From CALITV01 sp964415795 (GTDB lineage Bacteria > UBP6 > UBA1177 > JAKLFG01), in NCBI GenBank assembly GCA_964415795.1, contig CAYQBN010000001.1, positions 215,006 to 279,005 of the forward strand: DNA of 64,000 bases, given 5' to 3'. Positions 50,927-59,433 of the stretch are shown one piece after another. How positions within the stretch are numbered: the first letter of the stretch is position 1; each line of letters opens with the position of its first letter. The notes beneath the pieces are model-generated. The model was not told where the DNA came from and did no database searches. It saw nothing but the letters and a program-made list of their open reading frames with translations. The position numbers were made by a program, and so were the translations under genes.

Positions 50927-52071
50927 AAATAGTTCATTATCTCTTGTTCTATACGCTCTGCTATTGCATCCCAATTGAGGTATTTTTTGTATTTTCTAAA
51001 AGCATTTAGAGAAAACAAACGATAGGTATCAGGCGATTCCAGCAATTCTTTTATTTTTGTTACCATCTCATCGATAGCAGCATTAAGCGGAAAGAGCAAA
51101 CCGGTAGTCTTATCCTCCACGGCAGCACTCACTCCCCCTGTATTATAGGCGATAGAAGGAAGCGCAAAAGAGGCCGCCTCTGCGAAAACAATACCCATCG
51201 CCTCTGCATGTGTTGGCAAAACAAAAAGCGTTGCCTCTTCAAACAACTGTTTTAATCGGCAAAGCTCTACCGGATTTTTTCTAGAAAGAAAAGGTTCAAT
51301 CCGCACATAATCGTTATTATGGATGTTTTTCGGTGGACGGCACCCAACAACTGTCAAGGTTATAGGGAATCCCTGTCTACGAAGTTTCTTTACAATCTCG
51401 TAAGCCACAGATCCTCCTTTGCGTTCCCAATCAATCCCTACGAACAAAAAATTCTTATGGAGGTTTGTTATTCTCTTCTCAATTACTGAAAGAACTTTTT
51501 CTTCTGTAAAGCCAGAGGTAAGGTTGGCTCCTCGACCAACTGCTACAAACTTTTCCCTAGGCAAGCCATACGCGAGAGCAGTCTCATCGCATGCCCATTC
51601 CGATGCGAGAAAGGCTTTAGTCACACATTGGAAACTGCTCCTATCAACCAGCAACGCTTCCTTTTGGGAGGGGGGAAAAAGATCTGTTGCAAATGGATAA
51701 TAGTTCAATGCATTGTAAAAACTAAAATCCCCATATGTAAAAATCGGTTTCCGGGATTTTACTCCGGTTATCATCACCGTATCGCAAGAGAAAATGGCAT
51801 CGTATTCCAAGGTATTGACAAAAGGTTGCATTTGACGTGCGTATGCTCTAACCGTGCGCCATGAATGAACAGATGCGAACCGCCAAGGAAAAAGACCATG
51901 ATTTTTCAATCGATTAAGAACTCCGTATAAAGGGTTCTTTTCCAACTTGAGTGGACCGACAGTCACAAGTTCAAATCTCTTTTGCATAGCTTTGTATATT
52001 TCAGAGAAACTACCGGATCCGTGACGAATATCTTCGATACTGGTCGGTAAGGGGAACAGAAGTTTTTTCAA
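50923..52071 (-). CDS. Family 4 glycosyltransferase
   Basis: 382 residues from a TTG at 52071 (AGGAG 8 nt upstream). C-terminal donor domain: NFLFVGIDWERKGGSVAYEIV, LTVVGCRPP, and the EX7E region LPTHAEAMGIVFAEAASFALPSIAYNTGGVSAAV. The sequence style is cyanobacterial/deltaproteobacterial GT4. Low GC. Confidence 0.82.
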   Translation of the reverse strand: MKKLLFPLPTSIEDIRHGSGSFSEIYKAMQKRFELVTVGPLKLEKNPLYGVLNRLKNHGLFPWRFASVHSWRTVRAYARQMQPFVNTLEYDAIFSCDTVMITGVKSRKPIFTYGDFSFYNALNYYPFATDLFPPSQKEALLVDRSSFQCVTKAFLASEWACDETALAYGLPREKFVAVGRGANLTSGFTEEKVLSVIEKRITNLHKNFLFVGIDWERKGGSVAYEIVKKLRRQGFPITLTVVGCRPPKNIHNNDYVRIEPFLSRKNPVELCRLKQLFEEATLFVLPTHAEAMGIVFAEAASFALPSIAYNTGGVSAAVEDKTTGLLFPLNAAIDEMVTKIKELLESPDTYRLFSLNAFRKYKKYLNWDAIAERIEQEIMNYL

Positions 52072-52075
52072 TCAA

Positions 52076-52705
52076 CTATCTCCTAAAAACATTTTCCACT
52101 TTTGTCTTAAGGCGGCTAAGAAGAGACTCATCATCCGGTAAGTACTGATGTTTGTTCAGTGCCCTCATCATGCGGTTGACATGCGCATGTTTTTTTCTGA
52201 CTAAAAGAGCCATCGTATCCGCGCGATCTTTGCACTCTCCGAACTCTAATAAAAAGTGGTACCGTGTTCTGTTCCAAAAATCATGAATCAATACCGGACA
52301 TTGAGGAACAGAAAGAAACGCCGCTAAGACGCATGCCCCTCTAAATATTCCATCCACTAAAATAAAATCATACTCTTTCCCCTCAGCAAAGGGTAACAAA
52401 GAGTAAGTAGGCCACAAATAACGACGATCTTTTTCTCAAGGACGTCCCCATGCGCTAATGGGGCCAATATCTATAAAATGAAAAGTTAGTCTTCCTGTTG
52501 TACAAGCCGCTGATATGGGAGATAGGGAAAGCAGGGTTTTTTCCGCAAAACTCCGATCCGACTCAATTACATCTATCTTCTCGATAGTAGGCATCTCTAC
52601 TGCCATCTTCGTGCTATCGCCGCTTCCGAACTCAAGATAGCGACGACACCGAGAAAGATGTTCTCTAAGAAGCATGGTTTCTGCTTTACTCATGGTGGTG
52701 CTCAT
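52076..52705 (-). pseudogene. Class I SAM methyltransferase interrupted by in-frame TGA
   Basis: A single reading frame of 209 codons contains one internal TGA at 52436-52438. The first 89 codons hold the SAM-binding LEFGSGDST and end ISAWGRP. After the TGA the same frame continues EKDRRYLWPTYSLLPF, KEYDFILVDGIFRGACVLA and CPVLIHDFWNR, as expected for the second half of this methyltransferase type. So a point nonsense mutation (or readthrough) splits it. I see no stem-loop after the TGA that would suggest selenocysteine. ATG 52705 overlaps the upstream polymerase stop. Confidence 0.75.
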
Positions 52706-54045
52706 TTTTCACCTTCCGTCAATATGCGTTCCCATTTTCCGTCCCACCTCTCTCCCTCATCAAATTTAGTACTTGTCAACGATACTTTTTTGCGTCGTCG
52801 TTCCACTTCTGCAAGGGAAAGTATCATAACAGCAAACACGACACCCCATCGCGGTCTCTGGGAAAAAGGAGAAAAGAATAAGTCCCATCCGGAAGTTGTA
52901 AGAAGCAGGATAAAGTAGGCAATAAGTGGGCGGCAGAGATGAATCGCATACTTGAAGAAACGAATCATTAGAACAAGAATGAATATCCAGAAAAGGCCCC
53001 CCAAGAACCCGTGCCAGACCCATGCCTGTCCTAAATGAGAATGAGTAGGCATTCCAACCTTTCTCATCATACTTCTTCTATAAGCCATTCGGGCAGACTC
53101 CTCGTCTCCGATATACCTCATCGTTTGGGCCATATAGTTTCGTTCGTCTTTTGCCCACGAACCGTAACCAATAATAGGCGAGTCCTTGATCGCCAACAAC
53201 GCTCCTATAAAATCAGCACGTCCTTCCAAGATTCCAATTTCAGAATCAGTCTGTTCTTCGTATTTCCGCTCTTCCTCTTCCCCCAACCAACCGCGGTTAA
53301 CGGCATATGCATAGGTTTCCATCGCGATGAGTCCGCCGATGGCGGCGAATATCACGATCATCACGGTGTTTCGCTGGATGGCCCGCAGGGAAAGGAACCG
53401 GTTTTGTGCGAGCCATGTGCCGCCGGCGCCAAGAAGGAGAACCAGAAAGCCACTCCGCGAGCCGCCGTAAAGAAACACCGTGCTTGAGGCGAGAAGAATC
53501 CACACTGTAAGACGTGGCCAATTATGGAAAAGAAGAGCAACTAGGGCACTGATTACGAGAAAAACTATTCCTGCATAGTAAGTTTTGAAATTCATGACCT
53601 CGGTAAGAGCTGCCCCCATACTTTCTGCTCGACCAATAACGCTTTGCGCATGAAACGCATAAAGAGAAATAATACCTGAGATCGCCATTCCGAAAGCAAT
53701 CCATCGTACCCGCATGAGGTCATCCCACAGGAGCGCGAATGCGATTATGAAAACGGCGCCGAGGAAAGGCAGTGCAAAAATGCCTTTAAGCGCATCCTTC
53801 GTTTCTGTTTCCCGGTACAGATCGGTAATAATAGCCGACACCATCCATAAAAAAAGGAGGAGTAGTATCTTGTGGCCCTTCGCCTCTTTGAATCTTGGCC
53901 AGATATTCACCAGAACGAAAGGAGCAAGCACTATGCAAAACGCTTCCGTAAGAGCCATTGCTCCCACGATGCGTATCTGGGTGACAGCGCCGAGACCGAA
54001 GAAGAATGCCAACCAGTTTTTTAGTGTGGGATTCATTGCTGTCAT
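52702..54045 (-). CDS. O-antigen ligase/polymerase (Wzy/WaaL family) membrane protein
   Basis: 447 residues, about 11-12 TM segments, with the large periplasmic loop (about 255-340) that carries GYGSWAKDERNYMAQT and PTHSHLGQAWVWHGFLGG. The His-containing PTHSH motif before a TM is typical of O-antigen ligase-type (PF04932) proteins. Either polymerises repeat units (Wzy) or ligates them; with a Wzx in the cluster, Wzy is likely. A GC-rich block at about 53310-53510 sits inside otherwise AT-rich sequence. Confidence 0.8.
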   Translation of the reverse strand: MTAMNPTLKNWLAFFFGLGAVTQIRIVGAMALTEAFCIVLAPFVLVNIWPRFKEAKGHKILLLLFLWMVSAIITDLYRETETKDALKGIFALPFLGAVFIIAFALLWDDLMRVRWIAFGMAISGIISLYAFHAQSVIGRAESMGAALTEVMNFKTYYAGIVFLVISALVALLFHNWPRLTVWILLASSTVFLYGGSRSGFLVLLLGAGGTWLAQNRFLSLRAIQRNTVMIVIFAAIGGLIAMETYAYAVNRGWLGEEEERKYEEQTDSEIGILEGRADFIGALLAIKDSPIIGYGSWAKDERNYMAQTMRYIGDEESARMAYRRSMMRKVGMPTHSHLGQAWVWHGFLGGLFWIFILVLMIRFFKYAIHLCRPLIAYFILLLTTSGWDLFFSPFSQRPRWGVVFAVMILSLAEVERRRKKVSLTSTKFDEGERWDGKWERILTEGEK

Positions 54046-54051
54046 TGTGCG

Positions 54052-55047
54052 TCAATTGTCTTTTTTATGGAATATTGCCATTGCATGATCCGGCTGGTTA
54101 AATATGTTCTGTATTCCGCGTCCTCTCCACCCAGCCAACCTGTTCACAATGTTTGATTCGACAAAGAACCACTTGAGCGGGAGCATCCTTAACACTAAAA
54201 ACAGGAGACTCAAGACCACAAGTTTGATAATGCCAGCAGACCGACGAGAATGCCTTATAAACTCATAGGAGAGATCAAGTTCGTATTTCTGGGCTAGCCA
54301 TAACGCATGTTTTTTGGACAGGAAAGATACATGTTCCGGCATCGCCCCATAATAATATAGGTTTTTTGCCAACTGGTATGGTTTGCTATCGTATGCACCG
54401 GTGGTTATCACTATGTATCCGTTAGGCAGTAACGCTTCAGAGAGATATTTCATGGCAAGGTTGCTATCTTGAAGGTGCTCGAAGACATCGGTCAGGATAA
54501 TAATATCATATTTTTCAGCAGAAATCCCCTTGAGGTCATACAAGGACTCTCCCACGATCTTAATCCCGTTTTTTTCCGCTTCGATCCTCGCTTCACGAGA
54601 TGGTTCTATGCCATGAAGTGTATAGTCATCACCATGTTCACATACTCTTCGTATGGTGTTTAAGAGTGAGCCCCTATAACAACCAACATCTAATATCTTA
54701 AGATTCGTTGCCTGCAAAGAAGAAATGAAAGTGGTGACTTGGCGAAAATCTTCTCTCGTTTCATCACTACCGCCCCAAACGATCGTCAAGGGATTCATCT
54801 TGTAAAGTTCATTCATAGTCTCAAGAGAAAGGCATGGGTTTCTAAACAATAGACCGCAGGACTGGCACTCTACTAGATCTCCCTTGTTAATCGGATGAGT
54901 AAAGTGTTGTATAAGAAAAAAGAACGCTTCGGGAAGCAAACCTATGGTCTTTAAGATGTTTCCTTTACACGATGGACAGCTAGTTAGATCTTCGCCACTT
55001 ATCAGCCAAGGCTGAGATTGCAACTTAACCGAATCGTTATTGCCCAC
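54052..55047 (-). CDS. Class I SAM-dependent methyltransferase with N-terminal zinc-finger-like Cys pairs
   Basis: 331 residues from a GTG at 55047 (GAGGATGG upstream). N-terminal CPSCKGN and CQSCGLLFRNP form a Cys4 knuckle. Methyltransf_23 core: LDVGCYRGSLLNTI, HGIEPSREARIEA, YDIIILTDVFEHLQDSN, LPNGYIVITTG. This type appears in polysaccharide clusters, possibly methylating a sugar. Overlaps wzx by 11 bases. Confidence 0.8.
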   Translation of the reverse strand: MGNNDSVKLQSQPWLISGEDLTSCPSCKGNILKTIGLLPEAFFFLIQHFTHPINKGDLVECQSCGLLFRNPCLSLETMNELYKMNPLTIVWGGSDETREDFRQVTTFISSLQATNLKILDVGCYRGSLLNTIRRVCEHGDDYTLHGIEPSREARIEAEKNGIKIVGESLYDLKGISAEKYDIIILTDVFEHLQDSNLAMKYLSEALLPNGYIVITTGAYDSKPYQLAKNLYYYGAMPEHVSFLSKKHALWLAQKYELDLSYEFIRHSRRSAGIIKLVVLSLLFLVLRMLPLKWFFVESNIVNRLAGWRGRGIQNIFNQPDHAMAIFHKKDN

Positions 55048-56377
55048 TAACCATCCTCGATATTTGCAGTTTTGTTTGTTTTCGTTGTATTATCAAAGCA
55101 AAACTCACATAGAAGACCACTTGAACAACTTGAGCCAACAATCGTGCCCCGGCTAGACCCTCGGAACCCCAGCGGACCATGAACCAACTGCCAAACAGCA
55201 TCACCACGATCCATCCCACATTGAACACAAGGCCTTGCCACATCAAACCACCAGCAACAGCAAATTGGGTAATAGGATACATAATCGTATAAAGCGTACC
55301 GGTCGCAACTAAAAAGATCATCGTCCAATAGCCTTCGGCAAAAGTGACGCCATAACCTCTCATAATCCAAGGACTTAGGACCGAAAGCAGTAAACCTATG
55401 GGTACAACCACTACTGCAATGAGTCTCATCATGCGCCATACCATATTTAGACTACCCAGAACATCTCCGGTGCCATATTTTTCCGACATCACCGGTATCA
55501 TCGCCGTACAGACAAGCCCCGGCAAGAATTGTATTGCCCCCTGCCATTGAGTTCCGGCATTGAACATGCCTAATTCGGCGTAACCATTAGGCTGATTGGC
55601 GAGAAAGGCATTGCAGGCCCAGTAAACAGGCCCGATGAAAAGGAGGGTCAGGAAGGTCGGTAAACTAAAATCCACGAGCACCCGCCACTCCCTTTTCGCC
55701 TCCCCCCACTGGAGCCGGATATTGAACCGCCGCCACTCCCGCATCGCCACGATCCGCGTCACGATGACCGTCACCACCATCCCCGCCGCCATCGCACCAA
55801 CCGCCCCTTTGAGCCCCCACAGCCACGCACCGAGGACCACCAACACCGTCTGCAGAGCACCAGCCCCCACGCTGATATACGATTTCGTCCGAAATGCCTC
55901 GCACCCATCGAGCGAACAGGTCTGCACGCCGTTCACCACCCCCATCGCCACGGTGATGGCGCTTATCTGGAGCATCGGGGCGAGATGCGGAGCCGCAATC
56001 GTCTTTTCGGCAAGCCACGGAGCGAGAAGAACGAATGCGATCCCATAGACCACCGCGCTCACCATGGTCACCATCGAGGAAAGGGCGATGATGCGGCCTG
56101 CCTTATCGGGATCGGTGTTCCGATACTGCGCCACATGCTTGGTGACGGTGAGGCCTAGCCCCATCCCCGCGAGACTGCTCACCATACCGGCGGTGCTGTT
56201 CACCATGCCGTATTCGCCGAAGCCGACCTGCCCGAGGATGCGGGCGAGAAAGAACGATGCCGCGATGGTAAGCACCCGCGACCCTGCCGCCGCGACACTG
56301 CCCCAGATGGCGCCGCTCGCGAGACGCTTGCGTGTTGGCGTCGAGATGAAGGATTCTATCTTTTCCCGAAGGGACAT
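55037..56377 (-). CDS. Polysaccharide flippase Wzx-type (MATE/MOP superfamily)
   Basis: 446 residues from ATG 56377 (AGGTGCG upstream; the ORF extends to 56548 through the upstream repeat). About 12 TM segments, first GSVAAAGSRVLTIAASFFLARILGQVGFGEYGMV, which is the usual Wzx start. Moves lipid-linked repeat units across the inner membrane. First gene of the minus-strand cluster. GC content falls from the 5' part (56377 to about 55650) to the 3' part, suggesting a recombination joint. Confidence 0.85.
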   Translation of the reverse strand: MSLREKIESFISTPTRKRLASGAIWGSVAAAGSRVLTIAASFFLARILGQVGFGEYGMVNSTAGMVSSLAGMGLGLTVTKHVAQYRNTDPDKAGRIIALSSMVTMVSAVVYGIAFVLLAPWLAEKTIAAPHLAPMLQISAITVAMGVVNGVQTCSLDGCEAFRTKSYISVGAGALQTVLVVLGAWLWGLKGAVGAMAAGMVVTVIVTRIVAMREWRRFNIRLQWGEAKREWRVLVDFSLPTFLTLLFIGPVYWACNAFLANQPNGYAELGMFNAGTQWQGAIQFLPGLVCTAMIPVMSEKYGTGDVLGSLNMVWRMMRLIAVVVVPIGLLLSVLSPWIMRGYGVTFAEGYWTMIFLVATGTLYTIMYPITQFAVAGGLMWQGLVFNVGWIVVMLFGSWFMVRWGSEGLAGARLLAQVVQVVFYVSFALIIQRKQTKLQISRMVSGQ

Positions 56378-56454
56378 CGCACCTGCCACAGACACTACCG
56401 CGCGATTATAAGGAGGCACCGCTCCAACGCAAGAAAACAACCTGTTATCAGACA

Positions 56455-56575
56455 AATAAGAGGGGGGAAGTGTTGCAGAAGGGTGAGGTGAGAAGGTCCG
56501 CCTGCGGACTGGAGCCTCTGGCGGAGGACCCGGGATAGCGGATCTCACCTACAGCTGCGCGGTGGCAGAAGGTTG
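56455..56575. repeat. Palindromic intergenic repeat
   Basis: The gap between wzx and the next lipoprotein (56378-56613) has no gene. It holds GGTGAGGTGAGAAGGTCCGCC ... GATCTCACC arms around inner pairs GGTCCGCCTGCGGACT and CCTCTGGCGGAGG. This resembles dispersed extragenic palindromes in environmental genomes. Confidence 0.5.
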
Positions 56576-56613
56576 TCAAAAAAGCGACTCGGTAAAGAAA
56601 GAAATGCCGAGGT

Positions 56614-57759
56614 TCACTCGATAGGACAAAGGGTCATTTCGGCGACCTCTCCCGAAAGGTCGCCATAGGGCGTCTCGGTCGGATGGTAGAGAAGCGCATC
56701 GATGACGCCGAGGCGTATCGAGCCGCCGCTGGCGGCGGTGGTGTTCTGGGCATCGCTCACGAAGGTCACTCCGCCGAAACTCATGGCCATGAGGCATTCG
56801 TTGTTTTCGTCCAGTTTCTCGAAAAGCATCAGCTTCACTTCTCCCGGCACGGCCGAGTTCATCCCGGAAAAACCGAGGCCTATGGCGTCGGTGGGAAAGA
56901 TGAGTCGCACGACGAAATTCCTCGTCCCCGTTTGAGGTGCCGACTCCTGCCGCACGATCACGGAGGCAGGGTCCGTGCCGTTGGGGGCATAGTGCATCGC
57001 GATAGCGACGGTGAGCGTACCGGGATACGGTATCGGATCGCTTTGCGACCCGTAGGAGCCGGTAAAAAAGGCTTGCATCACGCCACCGCTCGGGTTGTCC
57101 TGTATCTGGCTCTCGAGATCGCCGTCACCATCGTAGATATGAGAAAAGGTTTCTTCCCCGGCATTCAAGTTGCCGTAGGGTGGAAGAGAGAAATCCTCTG
57201 AAAAACAGGAGCTTATCTCATCAGGGCACTGCTCTCCCGCGCAGGAGAGGTACTCGTGCGGGTCGCTTGGTTGACCACAGTTGGAAGAAAGACAACCGGT
57301 CACGGCGTCATAGCGGGTCTTGCCGATCGAAGAGCCGCTCTGATAGCAGGCTTGCTGGCAGGTCGTATCCGCACCGCAGGCTTGCGAACAGGTAAGGATC
57401 TCCCGGCACGAGGCGGTTCCCGGCACTAAGTCGTCGTCGGGTTGCGTTTGGTCGTTTTCGGCCTCCTCTTCGGGCAGTTCCGCTTCTTCGTCGACCGGAA
57501 GCATTTCGTCCGTGTCTTCCGCTTCGGGTATGACCTCTTCGGTCATGACCTCGTCCGCATCCACCTCGAGCACCGCATCGTCCGACACCGTGGCGTCTTC
57601 TGCGTCTTCCGGGACTGCCGGTTCGTCACCGAGAAGGGCGTCTTCTTCCGCCGGCAACGATCCCGTATCCGGGGAGAGGTCGGTATCGGTTTCTTTCTGA
57701 GACCCGTTCTTCTCGCAGGCAACGAAGAGAAGAAGTGCGATGAGCATCATCATTTTCAT
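56614..57759 (-). CDS. Acidic-linker lipoprotein of unknown function
   Basis: 381 residues: lipobox LLLFVAC, acidic Glu/Asp-rich linker to about residue 115, Cys-rich helical part (about 118-190: CREILTCSQACGADTTCQQACYQSG, CLSSNCG) as in other deltaproteobacterial secreted proteins, and a beta-rich C-terminal domain (about 195-381: GTLTVAIAMHYAPNG, NFVVRLIFPTDAIGLGFSG). Function unknown. Promoter TTGACA-16-TACATA at 57800-57827. Confidence 0.65.
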   Translation of the reverse strand: MKMMMLIALLLFVACEKNGSQKETDTDLSPDTGSLPAEEDALLGDEPAVPEDAEDATVSDDAVLEVDADEVMTEEVIPEAEDTDEMLPVDEEAELPEEEAENDQTQPDDDLVPGTASCREILTCSQACGADTTCQQACYQSGSSIGKTRYDAVTGCLSSNCGQPSDPHEYLSCAGEQCPDEISSCFSEDFSLPPYGNLNAGEETFSHIYDGDGDLESQIQDNPSGGVMQAFFTGSYGSQSDPIPYPGTLTVAIAMHYAPNGTDPASVIVRQESAPQTGTRNFVVRLIFPTDAIGLGFSGMNSAVPGEVKLMLFEKLDENNECLMAMSFGGVTFVSDAQNTTAASGGSIRLGVIDALLYHPTETPYGDLSGEVAEMTLCPIE

Positions 57760-57799
57760 GGATAGTAACCCCCTTTCAAAATCAGAAAAAAGCGGCTCT

Positions 57800-57827
57800 T
57801 ATGTAAGGAAAAAACTCCCGCTGTCAA
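57800..57827 (-). promoter_or_regulatory. Sigma70-like promoter of the acidic lipoprotein gene
   Basis: Minus strand: TTGACA (57822-57827), 16 bp, TACATA (57800-57805), 41 nt before the start codon. Confidence 0.55.
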
Positions 57828-59348
57828 CTATTCGTGTTTCTTGAATAATCCCCGGAAAAGGAAGAGTCCTATCGGCGAGATGAGGGCGGTCACGCCGACC
57901 CAGAACCAGACCATGTAGTGCTCGGGGTAACTCGGGAGGGCGTTACCGTTCGCATCCACCGGTACATAGGTCTCGAGGAGGTAGCCCGACATCGGGCCGA
58001 CGAAGAACTTCGCGAGGAAGAACGGGAGGATGGAGAGCGAGATGTAGGTGCCTTCCTTCCCCTTCGGCGCGAGTTCGGCGGTGAACTGCATGAGGCGCGG
58101 CGACCAGATCGCCTCCCCGATCGTGAAGACGAAGATGAAGATGAGGAGCGGCCAGTAGGCGGGGTGCGGATCGCCCTGTACGCCGAGCCACTCGGTGAAG
58201 ACGATGCCGGAAAGGAGCGTTCCGTTGAGCCCTTCGAACCATGCTCCCGGCATGACGCCGATGAAGCAGGCGAGCGCCGAGACCGAGGTGCCGACAAGCA
58301 ACATGCGGTAGGAGGAGACCTTCTTGAAGAAGTAGCCGACGAGCGGGACGAGTATCACGACGAGGACCGGGTTGAGGACACCGTAGAGCGCGCCGATCTT
58401 GGCGGTCGGGCCGAAGAGACGGAGACCATACTTGGGAAGCGTCATGCTGTTGAGGTGAAAGAAGACGAGCCGCACGAAGACGACGATGAAGAGGATGAGG
58501 AGAAACTTGTAGAAGAACGGGTCACCCCATGTGCTTTTGAGGCTCCGCGCCGTGCCGATGAGAGCGTCGCGGGCGGTGTTCTTGAGAGCGACGAAGAGGT
58601 TCCCTTCCAGTTTCGGCTGAGGTTTGAAGACGATCTTCCCCTGTTCGTCGAGCTCGACCCCGTCACGGAGGAGCGAGAGAAAAAGGAGGCTCGGCAAGGT
58701 GAGGAGAAAACCGGCGAAGAAGATGCTTTCGTACGGGGCAAGCGCGATGCCGAGTCCCGGCACGGTCCATGTCCCTCCGGCGGCGGCGACGCCGATCCGT
58801 ATCTTGTCCCAGAGCCAGCCGCCGATCGCGTAGCCGAGGTTCATGAGGGTGTAGAAGAGCGCGAAGCCCATCGCGGCGGTCTCTTTGGTGGTCATCTTTT
58901 TGACGCCGACCGAGATGACCGGCGCCATCACCGCGAGACCGAAGGCGTAGGGCATGAAGCCGAAGACCGTCGCGGTGTAGATGTCGCCCGAAAGTGCGAG
59001 AATGAGACGGGTGATAACAAGGGTGATGGTACCGAGCAAGAGCGTCCGCTTGATGCCGATGGTGTCGGTCACCGCGCCGATGATGAGGGTGAAGAAGTTA
59101 ATGAGCATACTCCACACGGAAAAGTAGGTTCCTGCCGCGACATCGCCCATGCCGAAGTTCTTGGTGAGATAGAGGACGATGGTCATGTTGATCATGGCAT
59201 AGGCGGAGTACTCGAGGATCTTGGTGCCATAGAGGAGCCAGAGGTCGCGTGGCGAGGAGCGGAGTCCCTTGATGTACACGACGACGATGACGGCGATGAC
59301 GACGGCGACGGCGGCGGTAAGGAACTGAAACGCAAGCGCGGGGGTCAT
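57828..59348 (-). CDS. MFS transporter (POT-like)
   Basis: 506 residues, 12 or more TM segments. MFS loops: GAVTDTIGIKRTLLLG (motif A) and GEAIWSPRLMQFTAELAPKGKEGTYISLSILPFF. Long hydrophilic loop at about 235-285. N-terminal extra TM followed by SSPRDLWLLYGTKILEYSAYAMINMTIV. GGAGG RBS. Paralogue of the next gene. Substrate unknown, perhaps peptides or sugars. Confidence 0.85.
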   Translation of the reverse strand: MTPALAFQFLTAAVAVVIAVIVVVYIKGLRSSPRDLWLLYGTKILEYSAYAMINMTIVLYLTKNFGMGDVAAGTYFSVWSMLINFFTLIIGAVTDTIGIKRTLLLGTITLVITRLILALSGDIYTATVFGFMPYAFGLAVMAPVISVGVKKMTTKETAAMGFALFYTLMNLGYAIGGWLWDKIRIGVAAAGGTWTVPGLGIALAPYESIFFAGFLLTLPSLLFLSLLRDGVELDEQGKIVFKPQPKLEGNLFVALKNTARDALIGTARSLKSTWGDPFFYKFLLILFIVVFVRLVFFHLNSMTLPKYGLRLFGPTAKIGALYGVLNPVLVVILVPLVGYFFKKVSSYRMLLVGTSVSALACFIGVMPGAWFEGLNGTLLSGIVFTEWLGVQGDPHPAYWPLLIFIFVFTIGEAIWSPRLMQFTAELAPKGKEGTYISLSILPFFLAKFFVGPMSGYLLETYVPVDANGNALPSYPEHYMVWFWVGVTALISPIGLFLFRGLFKKHE

Positions 59349-59433
59349 GCGGCCTCCGTGTGCAAGTTATGGTCAGGCGATGCTAGCAGAGAATCGGGGG
59401 CGAAACAAGAGAAATCGGCTCAGCGGGTGTTTT

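Noticed and set aside
52436..52438. Possible selenocysteine codon in the methyltransferase
   Set aside because: The family has no Sec/Cys at this place as far as I know, and no suitable stem-loop follows the TGA. A nonsense mutation is simpler.
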